Positions 9,837 through 18,429 of a stretch of 64,000 bases of DNA are shown piece by piece. Location of the stretch: contig JARLGY010000044.1 of NCBI GenBank assembly GCA_031292525.1, positions 80,964-144,963 on the forward strand, written 5' to 3'. Source of the DNA: Flavipsychrobacter sp. Its GTDB lineage: Bacteria > Bacteroidota > Bacteroidia > Chitinophagales > Chitinophagaceae. Position 1 is the first letter of the stretch. Each line of letters begins with the position of its first letter. The notes below the pieces were generated by a model. It made no database searches. It worked only from the letters and a program-made list of their open reading frames with translations, and was not told the DNA's origin. The translations under genes were made by a program, and so were the position numbers.

Positions 9837-10466
9837 ATGTATCGTAGTTTTTTTAAGCGTGTGATTGATTTGCTTGTTGCGCTGATTGTGCTAACGATTG
9901 CATCGCCGATAATTATTGTTACCACCCTGTTGTTGTCTATCGCTAACAATGGTAAACCTTTCTTTTTGCATGCCAGACCGGGGAGGAAGGAAAGGATATT
10001 CCGTGTCATTAAGTTTAAAACAATGACGGATAAGAAAGACGCACAAGGTGAGCTTTTACCAGATGCAGACAGGCTTACCGCAATTGGAAATTTTGTGCGA
10101 AAGACATCGATAGATGAGTTGCCACAATTAATAAACGTGCTTAAAGGCGATATGAGTCTTATAGGCCCAAGGCCGTTAATGATAGAATATCTTCCCTTTT
10201 ATAATCAGCAACAGAAACGACGCCATGATGTAAGGCCAGGTATTACTGGGTGGGCCCAGGTGAACGGCAGGAATTCTATTTCATGGAAAGAGAAATTCGA
10301 CCTGGATATTTATTACATCGACAACATTTCATTTCTTTTAGACACTAAAGTTTTCTTCTTAACCATCGGTAATATATTTAAGGCATCGGGGATCTCTGCA
10401 GATGGGCATGCCACTATGCCAAAATTTTCTGATGAAATGAGGGAGATAAAAAATCAATCAACATGA
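9837..10466 (+). CDS. Initiating sugar-1-phosphate transferase (bacterial sugar transferase family, PglC-like)
   Basis: This 209-residue protein has one N-terminal hydrophobic re-entrant helix (residues 9-35) and the conserved catalytic core of small monotopic phosphoglycosyl transferases: RVIKFKTM, TSIDELPQLINVLKGDMSL, IGPRP and RPGITGWAQVNGR. It transfers a phospho-sugar from a UDP-sugar to undecaprenyl phosphate, the first membrane step of repeat-unit assembly. The length fits the PglC-type short form rather than the long WbaP/WcaJ form with extra transmembrane helices. Its TGA overlaps the ATG of the following pseudogene (ATGA), so the two were once translationally coupled. Confidence 0.92.
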   Translation: MYRSFFKRVIDLLVALIVLTIASPIIIVTTLLLSIANNGKPFFLHARPGRKERIFRVIKFKTMTDKKDAQGELLPDADRLTAIGNFVRKTSIDELPQLINVLKGDMSLIGPRPLMIEYLPFYNQQQKRRHDVRPGITGWAQVNGRNSISWKEKFDLDIYYIDNISFLLDTKVFFLTIGNIFKASGISADGHATMPKFSDEMREIKNQST

Positions 10467-11153
10467 ACATTTTAGTTACCGGTGCCGGTGCTTTACTAGG
10501 GTAGGGGATATTGCCAATGATAAATGGCTGACCGCTGAATTTCTTAGAAAAAATAATTTCCCTTATCCGCATTTAGCCCTAACAAGCGATAGGGCAGGAG
10601 TACAAAAAATTATTGTCGAAAGAGGTTTCCCAGTTATAGTTAAACCGGTAGATGGCGCCCGTTCCATTGGCTTTGAAGTGATCAAAAACCAAGAAAGGTT
10701 GGAGGTGTTTTTAGCAACGCCTAACAATTTTGTGGTGCAGGAAAGATTGAGTGATGATGAAGGTGAGTACATATCGGGCTGTGTAGTGTACAATGGCGAA
10801 TGTAAGGCTCTAGTAACGCTGAAACGTGACCTGCGCGATGGGAACACATTCAGGACCTATCGTGATAAAGAAACATCCAAATACGACGAGACGATAAGGC
10901 AGATAGCAGGAACACTAAACATAGAGGGGCCTTGTAATTTTCAATTTCGCGTTAAGAACGGGCAACCCGTAATTTTTGAAATAAATTCCCGGTTTAGCGG
11001 TACTACCCCGTTACGTTGTTTCTATCGGATACTGAAATGGAGCCAGAATTGAAGAGCCTCATTTATAATCCCGATATTATCATTGATGAGTTTAAGGCAA
11101 GACATTATCCTGAAATTTGCATCAATTACTACAGTAATAAAAAACGTTTATAA
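10463..11153 (+). pseudogene. Decayed ATP-grasp (carbamoyl-phosphate-synthase-large-subunit-like) gene
   Basis: An ATG overlapping the previous stop begins MNILVTGAGALLG, a typical Rossmann start, and runs into TAG after 13 codons. In a different frame, from about 10501, the sequence resumes as an ATP-grasp domain (ANDKWLTAEFLRKN, FPVIVKPVDGARSIGF, FEINSRFSGTTPLRC) that stops at 11052. Between MNILV and ANDKW roughly 100 residues of the expected N-terminal domain are missing, and the frame is lost. A further in-frame remnant from ATG 11037 ends at TAA 11151; I cannot assign it. In intact form such proteins accompany sugar-modification genes in glycan loci. Internal deletion plus frameshift indicates a non-functional gene; an assembly error is less likely but possible. 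Confidence 0.8.
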
Positions 11154-11228
11154 AACGTGCATTTATTCCCATAAGCAGTAATCCTGTGTCTATTTATTTC
11201 AAAAAATTAAGTTGCAAATAAAAGTGTG

Positions 11229-12950
11229 ATGAAAGATTTTTTTGAACTAAAAAGAAATCTGAAGAAGGATTTTTCACATCTTCGATCCATCAAAGTTGCT
11301 TTACTGGGCGATACTGCAACCCAATTTCTTTCTGTTGCTTTGCGAGGTGCAGGGTTTGATGGTGGATTTGATTTGCAAATATGGGAAGCTGATTTTGACC
11401 AGATAGAGTTACAGGTATTTGACCCATCTGCAGAACTATATACCTTTGCTCCAGACGTTATCATTCTATTTGAATCTGCACATAAACTTGTAAGTAAGTA
11501 CAGCAAACTTAAGCCGGAAGCTTATAGCAGTTTTGCTGATGATCAACTAAGCAAAATAGATAAGCTAGTTACCAGGATAAGTGAACAACTGACTGCAAAG
11601 ATCATATTTTACAATTTTGCTGAAATCAATGATTCTGTTTTTGGCAACTATGCCAATAAAATAGAATCTTCCTTTCTTTTTCAGCTACGCAAACTTAATT
11701 ATAACCTTATGGTATATGCAACCGGGAATCCTGGTTTGCATATATGTGATCTTTCAACTGTACAGAATCGTGTGGGCAAAGGTGTGTTTTTTCAATCTTC
11801 TGTTTATGTGAATACTGAAATGGTTTTGAGTATAGAAGTGCTACCTGCCGTTGCAGCGCAAACCATTGATATTGTGGGTGCGCTATACGGCCGGTTTAAG
11901 AAGTGCCTTGTACTTGATCTTGACAATACATTGTGGGGCGGGGTAATAGGCGATGACGGAATTGAAAATATACAGCTGGGCAGCCTGGGTATTGGCAAGG
12001 CATTTACAGAGCTACAGTACTGGATAAAAAAGCTAAAGAACCGGGGTATAATATTGGCAGTCTGCAGTAAAAATACCGAATCGGTTGCCAAAGAGCCTTT
12101 TGGAAAGCATCCGGATATGGTATTGCACCTGGATGATATTGCTGTTTTTATAGCAAACTGGGAAAATAAGGTAGATAACATACGTCAGGTGCAAAGCATC
12201 CTGAATATCGGTTTCGATTCAATGGTTTTCCTGGATGATAATCCTTTTGAAAGGAATATAGTACGGGAAAATATTCCAGAGTTAACTATCCCTGAACTGC
12301 CTGAAGATCCAGCTGAATACCTGGAATATTTATATGCGCTGAATTTATTTGAAACAGTCTCATTTTCAAATGAGGATAAAGAGCGTACAAAGCTGTATCA
12401 GCTGGAAGCGCAAAGAGCGGACGTGCAGCGCAGTTTTACCAATGAGGATGATTTTTTGAAAAGTCTCAACATGGTATCGTTGGTAGAATCATTCAATAAA
12501 TTCAATACGCCACGTGTGGCACAGCTTTCCCAGCGTTCCAATCAATTTAACCTCCGCACTGTTCGTTATACAGAACCAGATATTGAGGCTTTGTCGAGAT
12601 CAGGGGATGTATACACATTCTCCTTTACCCTTGAAGACAAGTTTGGCGACAATGGCCTGATATGTGTGGTAATACTTAAAAAGGAAAATAAAGAGACATT
12701 ATTTGTAGATACATGGCTAATGAGTTGCCGGGTATTGAAAAGAGGTATGGAACATTTTGTATTAAATACTATTGCAAGTTTTGCAGCGGAAAAAGGATTT
12801 TCATGGTTACATGGCGAGTACATCGCCACCCCTAAAAATGCGATGGTGAAAGACCACTATAAAAATTTGGGTTTTGAACAGAAAAAGGATGGTTACGTTT
12901 TGAACATAAATACTTACGCAACAAGACCCAACCACATTAACAAGAAATAA
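11229..12950 (+). CDS. FkbH-like HAD-family protein (acyl-ACP loading, glyceryl type)
   Basis: A 573-residue protein in three parts. An N-terminal alpha/beta region comes first. A HAD core follows, with the nucleophile motif LDLDNTLWGGVIGDDG (first Asp of DLDNT near residue 230) and the acidic motif VFLDDNPFERN. A C-terminal GNAT-like region contains QRSNQFNLRTVRY. This is the FkbH arrangement; characterised members dephosphorylate 1,3-bisphosphoglycerate and load the glyceryl group onto an acyl carrier protein. An ACP gene follows directly. I prefer ATG 11229 over the preceding GTG. In glycan loci such proteins probably supply a small acyl group for sugar decoration; the actual substrate here is unknown. 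Confidence 0.85.
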   Translation: MKDFFELKRNLKKDFSHLRSIKVALLGDTATQFLSVALRGAGFDGGFDLQIWEADFDQIELQVFDPSAELYTFAPDVIILFESAHKLVSKYSKLKPEAYSSFADDQLSKIDKLVTRISEQLTAKIIFYNFAEINDSVFGNYANKIESSFLFQLRKLNYNLMVYATGNPGLHICDLSTVQNRVGKGVFFQSSVYVNTEMVLSIEVLPAVAAQTIDIVGALYGRFKKCLVLDLDNTLWGGVIGDDGIENIQLGSLGIGKAFTELQYWIKKLKNRGIILAVCSKNTESVAKEPFGKHPDMVLHLDDIAVFIANWENKVDNIRQVQSILNIGFDSMVFLDDNPFERNIVRENIPELTIPELPEDPAEYLEYLYALNLFETVSFSNEDKERTKLYQLEAQRADVQRSFTNEDDFLKSLNMVSLVESFNKFNTPRVAQLSQRSNQFNLRTVRYTEPDIEALSRSGDVYTFSFTLEDKFGDNGLICVVILKKENKETLFVDTWLMSCRVLKRGMEHFVLNTIASFAAEKGFSWLHGEYIATPKNAMVKDHYKNLGFEQKKDGYVLNINTYATRPNHINKK

Positions 12951-12958
12951 GAGTAATA

Positions 12959-13198
12959 ATGGAAAGAATTGAATTGCTAAAAAGTATCAACGACGTTTTT
13001 ATTGATGTACTTGATAATGAGGATATACAGCTTACCGAAAAGACAAGTGCAACTGATGTGGAAGATTGGGATTCACTGAATCACATACAGCTGATTGTAG
13101 CTATCGAGAAGAAATTTAAAATACGCTTCAAATCGGATGAAATAAGAAGCTGGCAGAATGTAGGTGAAATGATGGACAGCATTGAAACCAAGCTATGA
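12959..13198 (+). CDS. Acyl carrier protein
   Basis: This 79-residue acidic helical protein has the phosphopantetheine attachment motif DWDSLNHIQL, with the modified Ser at residue 39. It lies 8 bp after the FkbH-like gene, and its stop overlaps the start of the MaoC-like gene (ATGA). The context points to a dedicated carrier for the FkbH/MaoC/SDR acyl pathway rather than the general fatty-acid ACP, which in Bacteroidota normally lies beside fabF. Confidence 0.92.
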   Translation: MERIELLKSINDVFIDVLDNEDIQLTEKTSATDVEDWDSLNHIQLIVAIEKKFKIRFKSDEIRSWQNVGEMMDSIETKL

Positions 13199-13590
13199 TA
13201 TTGAGCAAAGGAGACAATTTTAAGGAGAGTTTCATTGTTACAGACGACGTTTACAATGGATTCATTCATGTATTCGGCGATAGGAATCCCTTGCATACAG
13301 ATGAGCAATTCGCAATAGGCAAGGGGTTTAGTGGAAAGGTGATGCACGGTAATATACTGAATGGCTTTCTCTCTTATTTTGTAGGGGAATGCCTGCCCTC
13401 TAAAGATGTTATCATACATGGGCAGGAAATAAAATTCCCTAATCCAGTTTATATGAACGACCGTTTGGCATTTGAAGCTGTAGTAAGCGAGATATCTGAA
13501 GCGGTAGGAGTTGCGATCATTAAATTTAAGTTCAGGAATATATTTGGGAAAATAGTGGCTAAGGGCGAAATTCAAATAGGTATGTTATGA
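13195..13590 (+). CDS. MaoC-like (R)-hydratase/dehydratase
   Basis: A 131-residue single hot-dog domain. The motif FGDRNPLHTDEQFA (residues 28-41) carries the Asp and His of the hydratase active site, followed by GKVMHGNIL, the helix cap typical of MaoC-type enoyl hydratases. It may hydrate or dehydrate an acyl-ACP intermediate together with the adjacent SDR reductase. The start overlaps the ACP stop, and the end overlaps the SDR start by 4 bp, so ACP, MaoC and SDR form a tightly coupled set. Confidence 0.88.
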   Translation: MILSKGDNFKESFIVTDDVYNGFIHVFGDRNPLHTDEQFAIGKGFSGKVMHGNILNGFLSYFVGECLPSKDVIIHGQEIKFPNPVYMNDRLAFEAVVSEISEAVGVAIIKFKFRNIFGKIVAKGEIQIGML

Positions 13591-14306
13591 ACGTCTTGAT
13601 AACAGGTGGTTCTTCGGGTTTAGGGGCGGCTATTGTACGCAAAATAGCAGAAGCGGGACATAAGGTCTATTTTACGTTTAACTCTTCTGTTGAAGCTGCG
13701 GAATTGCTGGTGCAGCAATTCCCTAGTTGCGAACCTGTCAGGTGCGATTTTAAGAACGAGTATGACGTTAATAACCTGAAAGATCAAATTGCAATGCTGG
13801 ATATTGACGTATTGATCAACAATGCTTATACGGGTGCGGTCATCAAGTCTCATTTTTATAAAATACCGGCTACAGATTTTTTAAAGGGCTTCACAGATAA
13901 TGTAATGCCCACAATCATCATCACGCAGGCAGCTATTAGTCATTTTAGGAAGAAGAAGTTTGGTAAGATCATTACAATACTCACATCCGGCCTCATTAGT
14001 ACCCCACCTGCAGGTTCCGCTGTGTATAATGCTAATAAAGCTTACCTGCAACAACTAGCCAAAATATGGGCGGTTGAGAACGCACGCCATAATATTGTTT
14101 CCAATAGTGTATCTCCTGCTTTAATGCGTACTGCGTTGACCGAAGATGTGGATGAACGAGTACTGGACCAAATAATAGAAAATCATCCCTTAAAAGCACT
14201 TCTAACCCCTGCAGAGGTTGCGGATGCTGTTTTATTTCTTTTAAATGCCTCTCAGCAAATTAATGGTATGGACATAGTGCTGAACGCAGCAAGTAACATA
14301 AAATAA
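13587..14306 (+). CDS. Short-chain dehydrogenase/reductase (FabG-like)
   Basis: This 239-residue classical SDR has the cofactor motif TGGSSGLG (residues 6-13), NNA at 78-80, and the catalytic residues Ser134, Tyr147 and Lys151 (YNANK). It probably reduces or oxidises a 3-keto/3-hydroxy acyl-ACP intermediate in the FkbH-ACP-MaoC set. It is the last gene of the glycan locus; a good intrinsic terminator follows about 40 bp downstream. Confidence 0.9.
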   Translation: MNVLITGGSSGLGAAIVRKIAEAGHKVYFTFNSSVEAAELLVQQFPSCEPVRCDFKNEYDVNNLKDQIAMLDIDVLINNAYTGAVIKSHFYKIPATDFLKGFTDNVMPTIIITQAAISHFRKKKFGKIITILTSGLISTPPAGSAVYNANKAYLQQLAKIWAVENARHNIVSNSVSPALMRTALTEDVDERVLDQIIENHPLKALLTPAEVADAVLFLLNASQQINGMDIVLNAASNIK

Positions 14307-14348
14307 GTTGATTTAGAATTCATTGCGTTAAAAATATAGCAAGTTTAA

Positions 14349-14380
14349 ATGCCCTGGCACCCGCCGGGGCATTTTGTTTT
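14349..14380 (+). terminator. Intrinsic terminator closing the glycan locus
   Basis: A hairpin with arms ATGCCCTGGC and GCCGGGGCAT (one G-U pair) and a four-base loop, followed by a T-rich run (TTTTGTTTT). It lies 42 bp after the SDR gene and before the DUF4331 promoter region. Confidence 0.85.
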
Positions 14381-14400
14381 AGGGTAGTAATGTCATTTTT

Positions 14401-14432
14401 TTTGTTAAATAAATCTACAGGCAATCTACTTG
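14401..14432 (+). promoter_or_regulatory. Possible Bacteroidota-type promoter for the DUF4331 genes
   Basis: TTTG at 14401-14404 is followed, after exactly 20 bp, by TCTACTTG at 14425-14432, an imperfect match to the -7 element TAnnTTTG. The spacing is right but the -7 match is only partial. It lies 40 bp before the ATG at 14473. Confidence 0.4.
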
Positions 14433-14472
14433 CGTATATCATATGATTGTAAAAATTTAAAACCTGTTGTTT

Positions 14473-16257
14473 ATGAAAAAATGTAGATTACTTTTAAAAA
14501 GAATGCGCTTCTATGGCATCTTTTTAGGTATGCTGGTAGTCGCTGCGTCCAGCTTTGCTTCCAGTCATAGAGAAGCGCCGCTCATATCTAATGATCCCAA
14601 AGCTGACAATACAGATCTATATGTATTCCGCAGCCCGGACGATCCGAATTACATCACCATTATTGCGAACTACATTCCTTTTGAGCTTCCGGAAGGCGGC
14701 CCAAATTATTACAACTTCGGCACTAACGTACGCTACGAGATACACATCAAAAACAAAACCACCACAGCAGGCGATGATATTACTTATCGGTTCACCTTTA
14801 GTAGCGTAAACCAGGATACAACTACCTTCTTCAACATCCGTTTGGGCAAGCAAAACCTGATGGAAACTTACACTTGCCAGAAGAGTATAGATGGTGGGGT
14901 TACCTTTACCAACATTGTTACAAATGGTGTAGTGCCAGCTAATAATATTGGTCCACGCTCTATCCAAAATGCTACTGTTGGCTTAGGTGTTTCTGACTAT
15001 GGAACGTACATGCAGAACAGTATAGCCTCTGGCACAACAGGCGAAAAAACATTTTGTGGACCTGTAGATGATCCCTTCTTTGCAGATCTGGCTGGTATTT
15101 TTGACCTTGGCAACTTCCGTCCTGGTGCGCCGGCTACGGGTACAGGGCTTTCAGCCAATACCCCCAAAGATGCATTGGCAAGGTTCAATTGCCACACTAT
15201 AGCTATGAAAATACCTATCAGCTCGTTGCAGCAAACAGGTCTTAGCGTATCATCTGCCACAAGTATTCTCGATCCAGCATTTGTTATTGGCGTATGGGCT
15301 TCTGCCAGCCGTCAGCAAATGAAAACATTAAATACGGGCGCAGCATCTACCTATTCAGGTAACTGGGTGCAGGTATCTCGCCTGGGCATGCCGCTTACCA
15401 ACGAAGCAATAATACCCGTAGGCATGAAGGATCTATGGAATGCCACATCGCCTTACAATAGTAACGATCTGCAATTTGCTTCTTACTTCGAAAATCCTGA
15501 GCTGGCACTTTATATGGATAACTCACAGTACGGTGCTGCAGTTCCTGCATTGAATGCACTACGTATCCAGTCAAACTCACTTGGTGCTTTTGACTTCCGT
15601 AATGGTAAAGCCGGTTTGTTCTCTTTACGAGGTACAAGTGCAACAACAGGTACAGCATTTGATACTACCACTTATGGTAAGATACTCCTTCCCGATAACC
15701 ACAGTCCACGTGCTGTAGATATACTACCTATATTCTTTACAGGTGTGCCTAATCTGCCTCCATATCAATTGGCTACAGGTAAGCCGGTTGGCAATCCATT
15801 AGCTGTAGGTAAACCATTCATCAACAACTTCCTGCCCACATTGGGTGATATGTTGCGCCTGAATATGGCAGTACCTCCAACACCGAGAAACGATCCTAAT
15901 TTCAGTTCTTTAGGTATTATATCTGCTGCAGTATTAGGCCTTACAAACCCTACTTATACCAACACCTCCCTCCAGGATATTCCTAATATGGATGGCTTTC
16001 CTAATGGGCGCAGGTTGGAAGATGACGTTGTTACTATAGAACTACAAGCTGTATCGGGCGTGGCCTTGGCGGCAATAGGGTTATGGTATGATGACTATAT
16101 ACCTGGTACCACTCCTAGTCCTGTTACCCCGGCTTTGGGTCGCGTGCTTGGTTTTAATTCCGGTATTACCGCTAATGACACGACGTTCAATGCTACGTTC
16201 CCTTACGAGCAGCAGCCTTGGAGAGGTTACGATTATGCAACTAAACCAAGATTCTAA
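14473..16257 (+). CDS. Secreted DUF4331 family protein, copy 1 (no T9SS tail)
   Basis: A 594-residue secreted protein. A basic N-terminus and hydrophobic segment (residues 1-29, to about ASSFA) form a signal peptide. The mature part begins SSHREAPLISNDP, the conserved opening of DUF4331, a family of extracytoplasmic proteins of unknown function. It is a clear paralogue of the next gene along nearly its whole length (for example FFNIRLGKQN and LLPDNHSPRAVD in both). It ends at the tryptophan-rich end of the DUF4331 domain (QQPWRGYD) and lacks the T9SS sorting domain present in copy 2, so its final location probably differs (periplasm). I chose ATG 14473 over an upstream TTG. Confidence 0.85.
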   Translation: MKKCRLLLKRMRFYGIFLGMLVVAASSFASSHREAPLISNDPKADNTDLYVFRSPDDPNYITIIANYIPFELPEGGPNYYNFGTNVRYEIHIKNKTTTAGDDITYRFTFSSVNQDTTTFFNIRLGKQNLMETYTCQKSIDGGVTFTNIVTNGVVPANNIGPRSIQNATVGLGVSDYGTYMQNSIASGTTGEKTFCGPVDDPFFADLAGIFDLGNFRPGAPATGTGLSANTPKDALARFNCHTIAMKIPISSLQQTGLSVSSATSILDPAFVIGVWASASRQQMKTLNTGAASTYSGNWVQVSRLGMPLTNEAIIPVGMKDLWNATSPYNSNDLQFASYFENPELALYMDNSQYGAAVPALNALRIQSNSLGAFDFRNGKAGLFSLRGTSATTGTAFDTTTYGKILLPDNHSPRAVDILPIFFTGVPNLPPYQLATGKPVGNPLAVGKPFINNFLPTLGDMLRLNMAVPPTPRNDPNFSSLGIISAAVLGLTNPTYTNTSLQDIPNMDGFPNGRRLEDDVVTIELQAVSGVALAAIGLWYDDYIPGTTPSPVTPALGRVLGFNSGITANDTTFNATFPYEQQPWRGYDYATKPRF

Positions 16258-16279
16258 TCACTCGCTAAAACTATAAAAA

Positions 16280-18301
16280 ATGAAAAAATTTATAACTAAA
16301 TCAGTTCTGGCGGCTTTGCTTATAGGCTTCCTGCCATTTACCCAGGTTATGGCCTCCTCCCATAGAGAGGCGCCATTGATATCTAACGATCCGCTTGCCG
16401 ACAATACAGATCTTTATGTATTCAAGAGCCCTACCGACTCTAGCAAAATGATCATCATAGCAAACTACATACCTTTTGAACATCCTGCAGGAGGTCCAAA
16501 CTGGTATACGTTTGGTGAAAACATTCGCTATGAGATACACATTAAGAACGAGGCAAGCACCACAGCAGATGACATAACTTACCGTTTCACGTTCACGCAT
16601 ACCAATGAGGACCCTACTACGTTTTTCAACATCCGTTTGGGCAAGCAGAATATTAAGGCAACTTACATCTGCGAAATGAGTACTAATGGTGGTGCATTTA
16701 CTACAATAGCTTCAGGCACAGTTCCTCCTCCTAACATTGGTCCGCGCTCTATAGAAGCTACTCCGGTAGGTTTAGGTGCAGCATCATATACCAGCCTGAT
16801 TAATACTGATATAGCTACTGCCTCAACCGGCGAAAGGATATTCTGCGGACCGGCTGATGATCCATTCTTCGTAGATCTTGGTGGTGCATTTGATGTGGGT
16901 GGTTTCCGTACTGGTGCACAAGGTGCACGCGATGGATTGGCTAAAATGAATGTACATTCAATAGCTATGGAGATACCTGTTCAGAATCTTCAGAAAAACC
17001 ACCAAACCATAACGCAGGCTACAAGCATCCTTGATCCTAACTATATAATAGGTGTATGGGCTTCAGCAAGCCGCCCGCAGATCAGCACTTTGAATGGCAA
17101 CGGAACAGTAACTACATCTGGCAACTGGATACAGGTATCGCGTCTTGGTATGCCGCTTACAAACGAAGCAGTAATACCAATAGGCAGCAAGGATAAATGG
17201 AACGGAACAAACCCTGCTAACGACTTACAGTTTGCACCATTCTTTGAAAATCCAGAACTCGCTCTTTATATGGATAACTCTCAGTTTGGCCCTGCTGTTC
17301 CGGGCTTGTCACCATTGCGAATACAAACAGCGTCATTGGGCACATACGATTTCCGTAATGGTAAACAAGGGTTATATCCGTTAAAAGGTTCGCTTGCTGT
17401 AATTGGTACAGCGCTAGATGACCTTACCGGCTATGGAACTATACTTTTGCCAGATAATCACAGCCCCCGTGCTGTAGACCTTTTGCCAATATTCTACACA
17501 GGTGTACCTAACGAAGCGCCCTACCAATTGGCAACAGGTAAAGGTGGTAATCCACTAGCTGCGGGTAAGCCGTTCATCAATAACTTCTTACCTACATTAG
17601 GTGATATGCTGCGCGTAAATATGGCTGTGCCGGCTACACCAAGAACAGACCCTAATTTTAGTTCTTTGGGTCTTGTGCAGGCGGCTGTTTTAGCGCTTAC
17701 CAGCACCACAACGTATGCCAATACCAACATCCAGTTCATTCCTAACATGGATGGTTTTCCTAATGGTCGCAGGCTTGAAGATGATGTGACTACCATAGAA
17801 CTTCAGGCAGTTTCTGGTGCAGTACTGGCTGCAATTGGTCTTTGGTATGATGACTATAACGGCACAGGGAGCCCGGTAACTCCCGATCTGCTGAGTGTAC
17901 TTAGTTTTAATGCAGGTGTCACTCATAATGATACCACGTTCAAAACAACATTCCCATTCCTGCAAAATCCATGGAGAGGTTTCACAGGAGACCAGTATGT
18001 TGGTCCTACTTCCGTGCCCGAGCTGAATATTGGTGCGCCTGAAGCTATCATGACTGCATATCCAAATCCTTTTGTGAACAGCGTTACTTTCCGCTACAAA
18101 CTCGCAAACACAAGTACTGTACGTATTACAGTGTTCGACATTACAGGCCGAGTAGTACGTGTAATATCTGAAGGCCAAAAAACATCTGGAGACTATACAA
18201 CTAAAGTAGATGGTTGTGGATTAATCCCTGGCAACTACTTCGCAAAATTGTCTCTGGACGATCAGGACTTTAATACAGTGAAGCTTACAAAGGTTAATTA
18301 G
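16280..18301 (+). CDS. Secreted DUF4331 family protein, copy 2, with T9SS type A sorting domain
   Basis: This 673-residue protein has a signal peptide (residues 1-25), a DUF4331 domain starting SSHREAPLISNDP, and about 75 extra C-terminal residues. Those residues carry the T9SS sorting signature: AYPNPFVNSVTFRY, then VFDITGRVVR, and the terminal KLTKVN. It should therefore be exported through the outer membrane by type IX secretion and anchored or released at the cell surface. It follows copy 1 by 22 bp and is evidently a tandem duplicate. A strong terminator follows. The biochemical function of DUF4331 is not known. Confidence 0.9.
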   Translation: MKKFITKSVLAALLIGFLPFTQVMASSHREAPLISNDPLADNTDLYVFKSPTDSSKMIIIANYIPFEHPAGGPNWYTFGENIRYEIHIKNEASTTADDITYRFTFTHTNEDPTTFFNIRLGKQNIKATYICEMSTNGGAFTTIASGTVPPPNIGPRSIEATPVGLGAASYTSLINTDIATASTGERIFCGPADDPFFVDLGGAFDVGGFRTGAQGARDGLAKMNVHSIAMEIPVQNLQKNHQTITQATSILDPNYIIGVWASASRPQISTLNGNGTVTTSGNWIQVSRLGMPLTNEAVIPIGSKDKWNGTNPANDLQFAPFFENPELALYMDNSQFGPAVPGLSPLRIQTASLGTYDFRNGKQGLYPLKGSLAVIGTALDDLTGYGTILLPDNHSPRAVDLLPIFYTGVPNEAPYQLATGKGGNPLAAGKPFINNFLPTLGDMLRVNMAVPATPRTDPNFSSLGLVQAAVLALTSTTTYANTNIQFIPNMDGFPNGRRLEDDVTTIELQAVSGAVLAAIGLWYDDYNGTGSPVTPDLLSVLSFNAGVTHNDTTFKTTFPFLQNPWRGFTGDQYVGPTSVPELNIGAPEAIMTAYPNPFVNSVTFRYKLANTSTVRITVFDITGRVVRVISEGQKTSGDYTTKVDGCGLIPGNYFAKLSLDDQDFNTVKLTKVN

Positions 18302-18316
18302 GAAGATGACTATTAT

Positions 18317-18347
18317 AGCTGTCCCGAAGAATCGGGACAGCTTTTTT
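18317..18347 (+). terminator. Intrinsic terminator after the DUF4331 pair
   Basis: A hairpin with arms AGCTGTCCCGA and TCGGGACAGCT, a four-base loop and a run of T residues. It lies 16 bp after the second DUF4331 gene. Confidence 0.9.
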
Positions 18348-18429
18348 ATATAGAGCGGACATACACATGAAAAAAATAACGATCGCTTTAGCTACATTTA
18401 TACAAGGTCATAATACACACTTAGATTTT

